NCBI GenBank assembly: GCA_947561585.1
Contig: CANNZV010000432.1
Span: 1 to 64,000, forward strand
Origin: Caprella mutica
Lineage: Eukaryota > Arthropoda > Malacostraca > Amphipoda > Caprellidae
Length of the DNA stretch: 64,000 nucleotides
Reading direction: 5' to 3'
The notes beneath the pieces are model-generated. The model saw nothing but the letters and a program-made list of their open reading frames with translations. It searched no databases and was not told where the DNA came from. The position numbers were made by a program, and so were the translations under genes. The number at the start of each line of letters is the position of its first letter. Position 1 is the stretch's first letter. Positions 25,920-39,186 of this stretch are shown here, piece after piece.

Positions 25920-27534
25920 CGATGCTCTAATTTCATTACTCGGCAAAAAGAAGGAAAATTGACAAGTTTTTTACAGACGTTATAGATTTATGACTTCAAC
26001 GAGATATCAAAAGGATATTTTAAGTTTGGAAATTGAAGTGCAAGAGCGAAATTATAGAAATATTTAACAAATAAGTAATTTGATACAGATACATACAGTT
26101 ATAATGAAATACATAATAATATAAATAATTTCGGACAGATTGTATTCTTTGGTTTGTTATATAACGGGTATTTCAATGTTTTTATTTCAACTTCTAAATT
26201 AATTTGTTTAATTGATTGCAGTCAAGAGAACTAATTTCAGTTTCTCAATTTCAGAGCAGTTTCATTTAATTAACTTAATTAGGGGGAAATAATTGCCAAA
26301 GTGAATCAATTGCAACTCACGAAGTTCATTCTTTTTTATAATTCCTAATTTTAGATTAACTTATAGTTTAGTATTATGAATAATATTAATAGTGTATCTG
26401 TGACTCTAATTTCAAACAAATAAAGGAAATTAAATGGTAGAAATCTCACATCAAATTCCTCTTTCCGTAGTTAATCAAAACAGTAAAATTTTCCTCCAAT
26501 TGATTTATGGTAGAGAAATAACAACCATATGCATATTTTCTTTGCATCTAACCGGAGAGTATTCACAAATACTAGAAACAATGTTGGTTTGTGACTAATA
26601 ATACACAGTCATTGAATACAATAAACTAGTATCTTTTCAGTGAATGTATTCTGGTAGTCATAATGGATATCAATCAGTTTAAAATAATTATATTCAAAAA
26701 ATTTCCATCCAGTAATTATTAAAGAAGCTTTCACAGAATAAAATAAATTACAAAAACTTCATGAAGCTCATCTGTTCTAAGCTTAAAAATGAGAAAATAA
26801 ATCATGATAATTGATATCACATAAAATCTAGTCCTTACAAATAAATAACAAAAAAAAGGTAAATCAGAAATTATAATTTATTTTTCCTTCTCCTATACCA
26901 ATTTAATCTCGATTTGAACAAGGTACAATTTTATTTTGAGTCTAAACAACAAATATATAAATGTAAAATGGACTCTCCTAAAACTCGTATCCTGATGAAA
27001 ATTCAGATAAATTTCCAGTTCACGTAACTGTATTTCGTAAGAGTAGCTTCAGCAAATAATTCCATTAGAACATCCATACTCCTGCATTCTCTGTAATGCA
27101 ATTGGTAAGATAATGCAATTGAAACTGGAGTTACAACACTGGAAAAATGCGGATAGGAACTTTTTGGTGTTTATGTTTCTGAGAGAAAAATAGAGACATG
27201 TATAGAGGTTTGGGTATCAGTTCGTTATATTATTTGTATTGCATTATAAGGTGACCCAAGGAAACCAAGTTAAAGGGGCCCATGGGGAATAGTATTGGTA
27301 CTGAAAGTTTTTTTGCAAAATCGGGAAATATGGTGACAGCTTAGGCTGTTATTTTGAAACCATCTTGGCCCAAGATGTAGTCAATATGTTGTCAAGTTTC
27401 AGACATATAATTTTGATAGTCTATATATTAGTTAGGTTGGGTAAATATGACAATTCATTAGGATGAATTCGCCACATTGAACCAAACTTCTCCCAATGTA
27501 ACATTCGATGAGAACAATCCACCCACATTTCCTA
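25920..27534. other. AT-rich, nothing firm
   Basis: The word GGTGACCCAAGG near 27251 matches the end of the mariner-type remnant at 62427-62438, but no inverted partner or transposase text was found here. Confidence 0.4.
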
Positions 27535-27710
27535 CCCATCTAACCATCTAGTGCCCATCTAACCATCTAGTGCCCATCTAACCATCTAGTGCCCATCTAA
27601 CCATCTAGTGCCCATCTAACCATCTAGTACCCATCTAACCATCTAGTGCCCATCTAACCATCTAGTGCCCATCTAACCATCTAGTGCCCATCTAACCATC
27701 TAGTGCCCAT
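27535..27710. repeat. 19-bp minisatellite, about 9 copies
   Basis: The unit is CCCATCTAACCATCTAGTG, nearly invariant. One copy reads TAGTAC. Confidence 0.95.
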
Positions 27711-28309
27711 GTTGGCACAATGTGTCATGGTTGCATGGGGGCTACTGTGAAGATTACTGTCTAATTATTATATTATCATACATCAAATACAAAATTGTAA
27801 ATATAGTATTTACTATAACAGGTGGTAATGTTTCCTGAATATCTGGAATGTCCCAAAAAATAGTCTCTGAATCATCCACTGGAATTTTTCCATATGCTAA
27901 TTTTTGTCAGATTTTAGTCATTTTCCATTGGAATTTTCAGGGAATGTAATTAGATTAGAGTTAGATTATTGAAAAATGTTAATTTCTGAATTTAAATCTT
28001 TCAAATTATATAAACATTTTTTAATATGTATTATCTATAATAGAGTATAAGACATCTTCAAAATAAAGCAACAGCTGCTTTTCACTTATTTTTTCTCTGC
28101 TTGAAGGATAGTTTGTTTTACTGCCCCGTTTAGCAGAACAGATTTACAACATAGCTATGAAATATTGCATTCTGGAAAGAGAATGTACAATTTAATATTT
28201 TAATGTGAAAAAGAAAAGTTGTTGACAAGAAAAATCTGAAGATGAAAATATATTAATTTGTAATAGTACTGATAAATCCGATTAACGAAGAGTTAAGTTT
28301 TGGAAATAT

Positions 28310-28685
28310 TGTTCTTTGCAGGTAAGTATTTTAGGATAATGTAATTAAGGTTACTAACTCATTGATTGGCTATGGAGATATAGAAATTTTTGTAATAATG
28401 TGTATAGGGGGCGTGACTCACCCAGAACCCAATGCCAGTTAATTAAAGAATCATGAAGTGTGCAGTACAACAAACTTGAGGTTACAACAAACTAAATTGC
28501 TGTCGTCTATGTTAAGAGTATTAAAGTTCTTATTATTTAAAATATAATTTAATTTAAATCATAACTATATCTAATTAGCAAGTTTATTGCTCCGCCCCCT
28601 GTTGGCTCCTCCTCCTTCTTGCCAACCAATCAGAGAAGAGTTAACCTAAAAACATTTTCCTTAAGAACATTTTGCTTACAGTGGT
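28310..28685 (-). mobile_element. Dispersed foldback-like element, copy B (partial)
   Basis: In reverse orientation it carries the family word at about 28454-28473 (TGAAGTGTGCAGTACAACAA) and the hairpin arm text GTTGGCTCCTCCTCC. The family's left-end text GATACTGTCTCTACC is missing, so the copy is truncated there. Confidence 0.8.
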
Positions 28686-29169
28686 GTCTGGAAATAGAAA
28701 GTAATTAATTTGTATTATGCAATCAATTGAATTGATAATCAGCTCAATTATTTGCATTGCTGAGAATATCTAATAACCACAAAGCATAATAATTGTTATT
28801 GTAATTTCTATATATTGTTAAATGGAGAGAAATAACCCAATTTCCGGTCATTGTCCCAACACATAAGTTGAAGTTAATAATTAAACTGAAGACTTAATTT
28901 ATATTTTAATATCTCGAATAAGTTGAACCAATTTAATAGAAATTAACATTTATCTTCATTAACTAAAACATTAATATTTAATTCATATGCATGTATAAAT
29001 GAGGAAATAATCATTTGAGTCAAATATATTTAATGTTCATATTAATTATATTTGACTAATTTGAATAATATGAGAATCATTCGAAAGAGAAGATATATAT
29101 AATTGTATCTGTTATTATATGATTTTTCATTTAATATAGATTTAAAAGTGGTTAGATCCACTACATAAA

Positions 29170-29252
29170 TTCCTCTTCGTGGTTCACACATTTCCTCTTC
29201 GTGGTTCACACGTTTCCTCCACTTGGTTCACACGTTTCCCCCGTTGGTTCAC
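29170..29252. repeat. 21-bp repeat, about 4 imperfect copies
   Basis: TTCCTCTTCGTGGTTCACAC recurs, degrading to TTTCCCCCGTTGGTTCACA at the right. Confidence 0.88.
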
Positions 29253-29389
29253 AAGTCTTCTCTCCAGGGTAATTGTGTATTTATTTTCTAAACTTATTCC
29301 AACTCTTTCCTAATTTCTATATTACCGAAAATTTCACCACTCGAATGAACAGAAACTTTTAGCGACTGCGTAAGTTGTGACAAAGCGAC

Positions 29390-29784
29390 CTACGGTTGGT
29401 ATGGAAATACCGTCACAGTGATCTACGGTTGGTATGGAAATACCGTCAAACTGATCTACGGTTGGTATGGAAATACCGTCAAACTGATCTACGGTTGGTA
29501 TGGAAATACCGTCAAACTGATCTATGGTTGGTATGGGAATACCGTCAAACTGATCTATGGTTGGTATGGAAATACCGTCAAACTGATCTATGGTTGTTAT
29601 GGAAATACCGTCACAGTGATCTACGGTTGGTATGGAAATACCGTCAAACTGATCTATGGTTGGTATGGAAATACCGTCAAACTGATCTACGGTTGGTATG
29701 GAAATACCGTCAAACTGATCTATGGTTGGTATGGGAATACCGTCAAACTGATCTACGGTTGGTATGGGAATACCGTCACATTCA
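29390..29784. repeat. 33-bp minisatellite, about 12 copies
   Basis: The unit contains CTACGGTTGGTATGGAAATA then CCGTCAAACTGAT. GGTATGGAAATACC is a perfect 5-bp stem with a GGAA loop, which would be a GNRA tetraloop in RNA. Two plus-strand frames of about 130 codons stay open with an 11-residue period. Confidence 0.96.
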
Positions 29785-30094
29785 TTAGTTATAAGTGTGA
29801 AAACTGTCCAGGAGATTATTAAATGTGCGGAATTATCTTTTCATATAATATATTTAATCCTTTATTTTTTATAAATTAAATTAGGTTAAACAAATTTCCA
29901 AATACCGTACAACGGTATTAAAATCTATCATTTGATTTATTTTCTTATTTTATAATTTCCATGTCAACTTTGTTCAGTGTTTTCTCAACAAGAATATATT
30001 CTAATGTGTTTTTTACTCAATTATAACCAATATAAGTTAGTATTTGGTATTTAGTTCAAATTTGAGAATTGAGACATTGCTACTACTTTAACTC

Positions 30095-30780
30095 TTAAAA
30101 GACTGACTGTGGAGTTTGAGCTCGACAAAACTTTATAATAGAGATTGAATATTTGTACATGATTTGAATGAACTAAGATTTTATGACTTTTTCATTAGAT
30201 TTAGTTATAAACGGTCATATTCTAATTTTTCTCATATGCCAACAAGAACATTTTGTCAAGTATGAAAGTGAATTATTATTATATAATTCACTGTGTATAT
30301 GTGCAGTGCATCTACCCCCACAGTACTCCCGCAAGACGCTAAAGCACAAAAGTATACACATAGTTACCAGAGATGGCTACCCACCAAGCCTCAGAAATGA
30401 TAAGGATTTAAATGTTTTTCTTTTTACAGAATTAATCATAATTACCAATTTATAGTTATTATTTGAAATTAATTGTCCTCGGAATAACAGTATCTTGGAA
30501 ACAGCGCACGTACTCACTGCCTCACTTGTTGACTTCCAATTTCACCCCCACTGCAAGTGTAACGTACACAGTTCATACAAAATACTTTCAATGTAATAAC
30601 TTTGTTCCTATCAATCATGGGTATATGAAATTTTGCACAATACATTTATATGATAAAATCTGTGAACTAACAAAAAATCCTACAATTCAATCGGCTGGTT
30701 CCCTAAATACCAAGTGTGTAGTGAATTCTACGCACTCAGTCTTTAAGAGACCTAAATTTTGTCAGTCTAATTAGAGTTAA
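30095..30780 (+). repeat. Unnamed dispersed repeat, forward copy of an inverted pair
   Basis: The reverse complement of 35937-36615 aligns along nearly the whole length. Shared words include GTTTGAGCTCGACAAA-like text at the left, CCTATCAATC in the middle and AATTTTGTCAGTCTAATTAG at the right. A frame at 30463-30774 is open in this copy, but differences between copies change amino acids freely, so I do not call it coding. Confidence 0.85.
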
Positions 30781-32621
30781 GTACAAAATTTATGATATAA
30801 AATATGCCTCTATTCAATAGATATTCTTATTACTAGATACATATTTCCTAACGCATAAATAAGTTCACTGAAACAGAAGAATGATATTCATCTCCCACTA
30901 TATTTCAATATTCTACCGTGAAACTCAACACAGTTGCATTCTTAAACAACAAATAATATTTTAGGGTAGGAAATGTGGAGTATGAATATCATGTGACAAT
31001 AACACCAAACTCAGTCATTTCACCATTTAGAGACGGGAAGAAATGTTATAATAAACATTGCTATGAAATGTAAACTATAGAAGTGAATAAACTGCTATAT
31101 AATATTGATAATAATGCACAAAATAGCGTCTGAACATTTCATTCTTAACGGGCTGGTACACTAGTTAGTGCATAATATAATTTGTTCAAACGTGTGCAAT
31201 AGCAATCGCTACAAAATAAATATATAAACACCTAATTAAATATCCGAGTAACAGGTGCATCGTAATTTAATTGGATCAGGCATAATTATGTTAATAAGTT
31301 TCTTTTATCAATTGCTTACAAAGAGTAATTAACGTCAGTAAGGAAAATAATAACAAATGATAATGATTGAAGTTCACCATTAGCAAAATAAGTGACAATA
31401 TTGCAGAATAATAATATTGTTAGTCTAAAATATACAAAGTTTTTAAAACAAATCTAATTTCCCCAGTAATTAGGATATCGAATGTTTCATTGTTAACATT
31501 TTCACCATTTGTTCATTTAGTGTAAATATTAAATACGTTGAATATTTAAATGAAATAGTGGGGATAATTTAACATACATACAGTATTTATTGACAGTCAA
31601 TAAAATCTATTATAAAGTGTAAATAATATCGAAAATTAAACAATGAATTTCTCCCAGTTTATTAATATTAAGATTTTTTTTAAATATATATTTCAATTAA
31701 AATAACTAAATTTTACTGATGTTCTATCCCACAAGAGTCAGTCTACTCAAACAGAACAATAATAAATTAATGATATTTAGAATATGTTCTCCTATTTCGT
31801 ACAAGTGGAATTAGTAATACGGATTCCAAGAAGAGTTTCCATGGTAACCAACAAGATTGGACCTTGAAATATATGTTTGGAGATTTAAATGAGAAAATAA
31901 AGATTAAAGAAATATTAAAGAAAACAAAATCAAGAGAGTTCACAAAGAAAGGCAACTGTAATTAGGAATCAGGTTGCGATTCTTGTTCTAGAGTATACAG
32001 TGACTTTGTGATTAAAATTGTTGAAGAGGGTTTATTCAAACCAGCGTTGTGAATTCAGAGACAGAGACGTAGACGTAGAACTAGAACATTGTACACAGTA
32101 CTTAGACACATAATATTTATTGTGTTTATGACATAGTTACCATAATATTCAATTTATGCATGAGTCAATGACTAAATTTAGCTATGTGGTTGGTTAAGTA
32201 TTACTAAGTTGTCTAAACACTCACTAAGGAATCACTTAATGAATCAAAAAGGATAAACTACATATCAATACAAATTATTATAAATTAATAGCAATCCTAC
32301 TGCTCACCCGTTGAAAAGAAGGAACATAATGAATAGACAGATGAATGTCTGCCACGAAGAGTGCTAACCAGCAGCTGGGAGCAGTAGAGAATGTCAGCAG
32401 ATTATTTGATCAGACTGTTAGGCCTAGGGTACATCAGAAGAAAGATTGCATGATAGTACACGCATACTACAAAAGAGAGTAGTCAGCTTGTAACAGTACA
32501 TATTAGGAGTCCCTCATCCATTGCAAAGTGTGCCTATGTAACTGAATTTGACATCAAACTGAAATACTCAACTTGAAGAAGGATTGGCGATAAGTCATCT
32601 GAGAGCCAAGTCTCTCTTTGA
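30781..32621. other. AT-rich, nothing recognised
   Basis: A 62-codon minus-strand ORF at 31767-31955 is unrecognised. No arrays were seen until 32622. Confidence 0.4.
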
Positions 32622-32890
32622 CTATCTTGAAATCTATCTTTCTATCTTTGGATTCTCTCTCAGTGTGTCCACTAGATAGTATTACCGTGTTACTCAGTTC
32701 AATCTTTCAATCTATCTTTCTATCTTTGGATTCTCTCTCAGTGTGTACACTAGATGGTATTACCGTGTTACACAGTTCAATCTTACAATCTATCTTGCTA
32801 AATCTCTCTCAGTGTGCGCACTAGATAGTATTAACGTGTTACTTATGTAGTTCAATCTTGAAATCTATCTTTCTACCTTCGGATTCTTTT
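32622..32890. repeat. 78-bp tandem repeat, about 3.5 copies
   Basis: The word AATCTATCTT recurs at about 32631, 32709, 32787 and 32862 (78, 78 and 75 bp spacing). Units contain CTCTCTCAGTGTG and ACTAGATAGTATTA. The third unit has an internal deletion. Confidence 0.92.
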
Positions 32891-33245
32891 TCAGTTAGGG
32901 TGGAGTGTTTTTTCAACTTTTGAGAGTTGAGTTTGGTAATAGTGATATTTTTTTGCTTTGGTGCATAAATATAAGGTATGCAATATTTTAGACCCCTGGG
33001 TCATCATCTTTATCACCCGCAAGGGTCCCAAAGATATGAAAAATAACTGTAAATCGAATTTTAGTTAATATATTTTTTTTAATTCCATTTTCTATCAAAT
33101 CACTCCGTAAAAGTGACACATAACAAGAAAATAACCACCTTAAAAAAGTAGTAAAATTTCAAAGCCATGACATATCGTCCTTAAACTGGAGTAGTTGCAA
33201 GAAATGAATCACCACAACGAGAAAAAAGTTTTTCGACTGAACTAA

Positions 33246-33335
33246 TAAGTCTATTTTACCAGCATTTTGCTGTTAAATATATCTATTTTACCAGCATTTT
33301 GCTGTTAAATATATCTATTTTACCAGCATTTTATC
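33246..33335. repeat. 32-bp tandem repeat, about 3 copies
   Basis: TCTATTTTACCAGCATTTTG recurs three times. The third copy ends in a variant. Confidence 0.92.
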
Positions 33336-33525
33336 AATAGACTAAAATGATGGAAACTTAACAATGTTTAGGTATCTACAATTCATTAAAAATATCTTGA
33401 AATGAGTACTGTAAGATATTACTGTTTTATTTTTTCACTAAGTTGCTGAATACATATAGATTACATATTCTAGAAAATTCTAGTAAACACATCCAGAAGT
33501 CAAAGTTTGATTATTATTTATTCAC

Positions 33526-33838
33526 AATGCTCATCGGTGAGCTGACTTCTCTCCGTCTTTATCTACGGTTAGAGTAGTGCAAAGTGACGTTATTTTCCAG
33601 TGCTTTGACAGTGTTAATGCTCATTGGTGAGCTAACTTCTCTCCGTCTCTATCTACGGTTAGAGTAGTGCAAAGTGACGTTATTTTCCAGTGCTTTGACA
33701 GTGTTAATGCTCATTGGTGAGCTAACTTCTCTCAGTCTCTATCTACGGTTAGAGTAGTGCAAAGTGACGTTATTTTCCAGTACTCTGACAGTGTTAATGC
33801 TCATTGGTGAGCTAACTTCTCTCAGTCTTTATCTATTA
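33526..33838. repeat. 90-bp tandem repeat, about 3.5 copies
   Basis: AATGCTCATTGGTGAGC (5-bp arms, TTGG loop) starts each unit, at 33526, 33616, 33706 and 33796. Units also share GTGCAAAGTGACGTTATTTT, which contains a TGACGTT word. Confidence 0.95.
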
Positions 33839-33897
33839 CATCATTCATTCTTTCTACTGTAACTTCTAACACTCATTCTCCATCTACTTCACGAGGG

Positions 33898-35250
33898 TGC
33901 ACTTTCTCGTTTTACACATCATTCCAGTGCACTTTCTCTTTTTACTCATCATTCCAGTGCACTTTCTCTTTTTACTCATCATTCCAGTGCACTTTCTCTT
34001 TTTACTCATCATTCCAGTGCACTTTCTCTTTTTACGCAACATTCCAGTGCACTTTCTCTTTTTACTCATCATTCCAGTGCACTTTCTCTTTTTACTCATC
34101 ATTCCAGTGCACTTTCTCTTTTTACTCATCATTCCAGTGCACTTTCTCGTTTTACACATCATTCCAGTGCACTTTCTCTTTTTACTCATCATTCCAGTGC
34201 ACTTTCTCTTTTTACGCAACATTCCAGTGCACTTTCTCTTTTTACTCATCATTCCAGAGCGCTTTCTCTCTTTACGCATCATTCCAGTGCGCTTTCTCAT
34301 TTTACGCATCATTCCAGTGCGCTTTCTCTTTTTACTCATCATTCCAGTGCGCTTTCTCTTTTTAGATCTCATTCCACTGCGCTTTCTCTTTTTACGCATC
34401 ATTCCGGTGCGCTTTCTCTTTTTACTCATCATTCCAGTGCGCTTTCTCTTTTTACGCATCATTCCAGTGTGCTTTCTCTTTTTACTCATCATTCCAGTGC
34501 GCTTTCTCTTTTTACGCATCATTCCAGTGCGCTTTCTCTTTTTACTCATCATTCCAGTGCGCTTTCTCTTTTTACGCATCATTCCAGTGCGCTTTCCCTT
34601 TTTACTCATCATTCCAGTGCGCTTTCTCTTTTTACTCATCATTCCAGTGCGCTTTCTCTTTTTACTCATCATTCCAGTGCACTTTCTCTTTTTACTCATC
34701 ATTCCAGTGCGCTTTCTCTTTTTACTCATCATTCCAGTGCGCTTTCTCTTTTTACACATCATTCCAGTGCGCTTTCTCTTTTTACGCATCATTCCAGTGC
34801 GCTTTCTCTTTTTACGCATCATTCCAGTTCACTTTCTCTTTTTACTCATCATTCCAGTGCGCTTTCTCTTTTTACGCATCATTCCAGTGCGCTTTCTCTT
34901 TTTACACATCATTCCAGTGCGCTTTCTCTTTTTACTCATCATTCCAGTGCGCTTTCTCTTTTTACACATCATTCCAGTGCGCTTTCTCTTTTTACTCAAC
35001 ATTCCTGTGCGCTTTCTCTTTTTACACATCATTCCAGTGCGCTTTCTCTTTTTACGCATCATTCCAGTGCGCTTTCTCTTTTTACTCATCATTCCAGTGC
35101 GCTTTCTCTTTTTACTCATCATTCCAGTGCGCTTTCTCTTTTTACGCATCATTCCAGTGCGCTTTCTCTTTTTACGCATCATTCCAGTGCGCTTTCTCTT
35201 TTACGCATCATTCCAGTGCGCTTTCTCTTTTTACTCATCATTCCAGTGCG
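33898..35250. repeat. 30-bp minisatellite, about 45 copies, with two unit classes
   Basis: The unit is GCRCTTTCTCTTTTTACTCA then TCATTCCAGT. The first 12 units (to about 34258) read GCAC; almost all later ones read GCGC. In the GCAC block, marked units (CGTTTTACACATC and ACGCAAC) recur in order, a higher-order pattern. One unit near 35200 is 29 bp and shifts the frame. Open frames of up to 483 codons (plus) and 312 codons (minus) coexist and follow from the unit alone. Confidence 0.97.
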
Positions 35251-35465
35251 TTCATTTTGTGCGACTCTCTTTCTCTTCATCAAATAGAACCGTAATTTCG
35301 GAAGGAAAAATTAATTCCGACACCGAAACAGGGTGTCATGATTACTGAAAAGAGTTCAACGTTAATGCCTTTTGACACTAATGAAATAATGGCTGAAGGA
35401 CATCAAGTCGCAATTACCAAACTCAGGCCTCTTTTTTACTTCATTTAAGATATTACGGTAGCAAC

Positions 35466-35541
35466 AGTGTGACGTAAAACATTTCAACGTGTGACGTAAA
35501 ACATTTAAACGTGTGACGCAAAAACCTCTCAACGTGTACCG
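35466..35541. repeat. 25-bp repeat, about 3 copies
   Basis: AACGTGTGACGTAAAACATT and close variants occur three times after the 30-bp array. Confidence 0.88.
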
Positions 35542-35652
35542 TCAATTCGAATGGCTTTCGAAAAGAAGATTTGTTCCAGTTGAAAATATGAAAGTGAGGG
35601 AGAATTGTGTAGAATATTTCCACTGTTAAAAATTTTAGGGGAGAGATTTATA

Positions 35653-35922
35653 AAAGCTTTATTTGTAAATACTGCAGTTATATATTGTATTTGAGAGACT
35701 TTTTGATGCTTTATTTACAAATGCTGCAGTTATATATTGTATTTAAGAGACTTCTTGATGCTTTATTTACAAATACTGCAAGTTATATATTGTATTTTAG
35801 AGACTTTTTGATGCTTTATTTACAAATACTGCAGTTATATATTGTATTTTAGAGACTTTTGATGCTTTATTTACAAATACTGCAGTTATATATTGTATTT
35901 TAGAGACTTTTCGATGCGTTAT
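35653..35922. repeat. 51-53-bp minisatellite, 5 copies
   Basis: Units contain GATGCTTTATTTACAAATAC and GTTATATATTGTATTT. Spacing varies by one base between units because of small indels. Confidence 0.94.
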
Positions 35923-35936
35923 TTAATGTTATTTGT

Positions 35937-36615
35937 TAACCCTAATTAGACTGACAAAATTTAGGTCTCTAAAAGACTGAGTGCGTAGTATTCGCAACAC
36001 AGTTGAAACTTAGGAAACAAGTGTCTTAAATTGTGTAATTTTTTGTCAGTTCATAGCTTTCATCATATAAATGTACTGTGCAAAATTTTATATTCTCACG
36101 ATTGATAGGAACAAAGTTATTACATTGAATGCATTTTGTATGAACTGTGTACGTTACACAGGCAGTGGGGGTTAAATTGTTGGTGCTACATCTAGATGCA
36201 GTGAGCATGTAAGTTGTTTGCCAAGTTACTGTTATTCAGAGGACAATTAATTGCAAATAATGATTATAAATTGACAATTATAATTAATTCTGTTAATTGT
36301 GATAATTGAAAAACATTGAAATCCTAATCATCATCTGAGGCTTGGTGCATAGCGACCTCTGGCAACTATGTGTACGTATGTGCGTTAGTGTCTTGCGGGA
36401 GTACTGTGAGGGTAGACACACTGCACTTATTCTCAGTGAATTATAGAATTATATTCACTTTCATGCTTGGCATAATGTTCTTGTTGGCATATGAGAAGAA
36501 ATAAGAGTATGACCATTTACAAATAAATTTAATGAAAAATATTATGGAACCTTAGTAGATTCTAATCATGAACAAATATTTAATCGCTATTATAATGGTT
36601 TGTCGAGCTCATACT
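35937..36615 (-). repeat. Unnamed dispersed repeat, reverse copy of an inverted pair
   Basis: Inverse partner of 30095-30780, starting CCCTAATTAGACTGACAAAA. The 17-mer CAGTACTCGGAAAGTGA just beyond its right end (36628-36644) also occurs at 2085-2101, next to a dyad. Confidence 0.85.
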
Positions 36616-38086
36616 TTCGGACAGTCTCAGTACTCGGAAAGTGAGTGTCATTGACCAATCTAATCTTTAAATATTATTTTAATGACATGTCATTTGAATT
36701 ACGTTAACTTAAACTTTCTGAGTATACGGTGAAGTCACATTACGCCTTTTCTTATAGTTTCAATTAATAATTATTTGATTTTTCTTTTTATTGTTATCCA
36801 AGATACCTTAAACATCATGGATACCAATGCAGTATATTTTTTCTTACCTAATCGAAAATATGAAACTGTCAAATATCTCAGACATCACCTAGGTATTTAT
36901 TTATTTAATGTATTCATTTAATGTATTTATTTAATGTATTTATTTAATGTCTTTATTTTCTCTGCCATCAAAACTCTCCCTATTTTTCATCTTCATGGTT
37001 GTTAACCCAATCATCTCCTTTATTGTTAAATGAAAAACAGTTTTATTTATCGGGATTATTTTGTTGTCATATTTTCGATGTACGGAAAAGAGTAAATTTT
37101 TATCGCTACAAACGATGTAGTATAAAATTAATATATGTATTTTATAAATCATTTAGTTATATATCTTTTAGATAAATATCAATATTTAAGTTATATATAA
37201 AATTTGTATTCTAGTTATTTATAAAAAGTAGAAATGGTTTCATTGAGAAATTATTTCTGGGGTACAAATTAAAAATCTGCAATTTTTCATTGTTCAAAAA
37301 GATTGCTAAATAAATAAATGAACTATATTTGGAAATACATAAAAATCTTGAGAATTTAATAAAAGGAAAATTTATAAGAGAAATCTATTACAAAAATTGT
37401 GAAGAAGCTTTGACAATAAACTGTAAAATTATAGTGTGATACAAAAACAATGAAGAAAAGGAAGAAGTTATAAGAAAAATTGAAAGATAATGAAAAAATC
37501 ATGAAAAATCTAACTATCCTAAAACCTGGAAGTGAAATCGTGTATTGGGTAATTTTCAAGTTGCCGAATGGCTTCATATTTTCGATTAGGCACGATTAAA
37601 TTATATAATAAATAATATCTTTTTTTTCTAACATGATTGATAATGTTCAACTGTGCGATAACTCGTTCCTTACCCTGTATTTACGGAATTGATTATTTTC
37701 CCTATTTCCATACCACCAAATCCAATTAAAATGACAAGTCTCTCCTTTTGCTGCGTTAATGCAATCTTCGAATTCCGTCCATTGGCATCGAAAAGAAAAA
37801 ATGGACAGGTCCGAAAATAGGATTTTTATTGCGGTAAAAATTCTAAAATTCTGACAGTAGGTGGAGGGGGGGGATTATTTCTTAAAGTAAAATATGATAA
37901 AAATATTATTCGTACATTTTATTAAACAGAACTTCGCTAAGATGTCTAGGGTTGTGACAATGAGCTTTTAAAATCATAGATTTTGAAAATATTATAAACG
38001 GGAAAGTAATTTTGAAGTATTGAATTGTGCTCCAGCGGTAAATAGAATTTAATTTCGTCTGAGATATTCTTCAGATCTATGATTAA
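36616..38086. other. AT-rich, with one foldback-MITE end
   Basis: 37645-37677 reads like the right arm of the MITE at 43202-43448 (CGATAACTCGTTCCTTACCC). A short imperfect 13-14-bp TTAATGTATTTAT repeat lies near 36895-36955. Opposed short ORFs are unrecognised. Confidence 0.5.
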
Positions 38087-38285
38087 TAAAGCATATTGTC
38101 ACATCCCAAGGACATCCTAATGATGTTAAAATAGACTAATATTCTCACAGCAACAACCTGCTAATTATAAACACCATCTTACAGACAAAGCATATTGTCA
38201 CATCCCAAGAACATCCTAATGATGTTAAAATAGACTAATATTCTCACAGTAACAACCTGCTAATTATGAACACCATCTTACAGAC
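38087..38285. repeat. 99-bp tandem duplication
   Basis: GCATATTGTCACATCCCAAG begins at 38091 and recurs at 38190 with only a few base differences across the unit. Confidence 0.95.
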
Positions 38286-38526
38286 AAAGTATTTCCCTTT
38301 CTAAAACAAAGTAACGAGACTAAAACTAACAACATTTCTTCAATTAGGGAATGATGAACAAAACATACTCTTCCTCTTACTCTTGTTGTTGTTTTTCTTG
38401 TTGTTTGGTTGTTGTTGTTGAAGTGTTTGTTGTGTAAAACATTAAAACACTTCCTCACATTGTCACAAAAAACTTTCACTCAAAAAAACAAAACAAACTC
38501 ACGACAAAAGAAAAAATTGAAACGTA

Positions 38527-38955
38527 AACTTTACCTGTAGAAATATTAATGGAAACTATAATGGAAACTTTACCTGTAGAAATATTAATGGAAACTATAA
38601 TGGAAACTTTACCTGTAGAAATATTAACGGAAACTATTATGGAAACTTTACCTGTAGAAATATTAACGGAAACTATTATGGAAACTTTACCTGTAGAAAT
38701 ATTAATGGAAACTATAATGGAAACTTTACCTGTTGAAATATTAACGGAAACTATTATGGAAACTTTACCTGTAGAAATATTAATGGAAACTATAATGGAA
38801 ACTTTACCTGTAGAAATATTAACGGAAACTATTATGGAAACTTTACCTGTAGAAATATTAACGGAAACTATTATGGAAACTTTACCTGTAGAAATATTAA
38901 TGGAAACTATAATGGAAACTTTACCTGTTGAAATAATAATGGAAACTATAATAGA
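38527..38955. repeat. 39-bp minisatellite, 11 copies
   Basis: The unit includes GAAACTTTACCTGTAGAAAT then ATTAATGGAAACTATAATG. Two variants (AATGGAAACTATAATG and AACGGAAACTATTATG) are interspersed. The plus frame is open for 148 codons with a 13-residue period. Confidence 0.96.
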
Positions 38956-39186
38956 AACTGTTGATAGACTGAAAAACAGGTTAGGGAGAACTTAAGAGTT
39001 TCTAGGATAAACTTCTGAACTGTAATAATAGGCAGAGTAATAAGGTTATTATTCAACATTAATTCATATGTAATTTTGCTAAACCTATTACATATATTTA
39101 ATAATTTACTCCATATATAAAAACACAAGGGTTGCAATAATAATACCATTAATAGTTCAAAGTTTTAATTTTTTCCCAAAAGTTCA

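Noticed and set aside
27247..27262. Another mariner copy at GGTGACCCAAGG
   Set aside because: Only a 12-base match to the end at 62427, without transposase text or a partner repeat.
30463..30774. Conserved 100-residue protein shared by the two inverted copies
   Set aside because: The reverse copy is open for only 60 codons, and differences fall freely at codon positions 1 and 2. It fits a non-coding dispersed repeat better.
33884..35348. Lysine/arginine-rich (minus) and hydrophobic (plus) proteins from the 30-bp array
   Set aside because: Opposite-strand readings of the same unit. Variants change residues without any codon-position bias, and one 29-bp unit breaks the frame.
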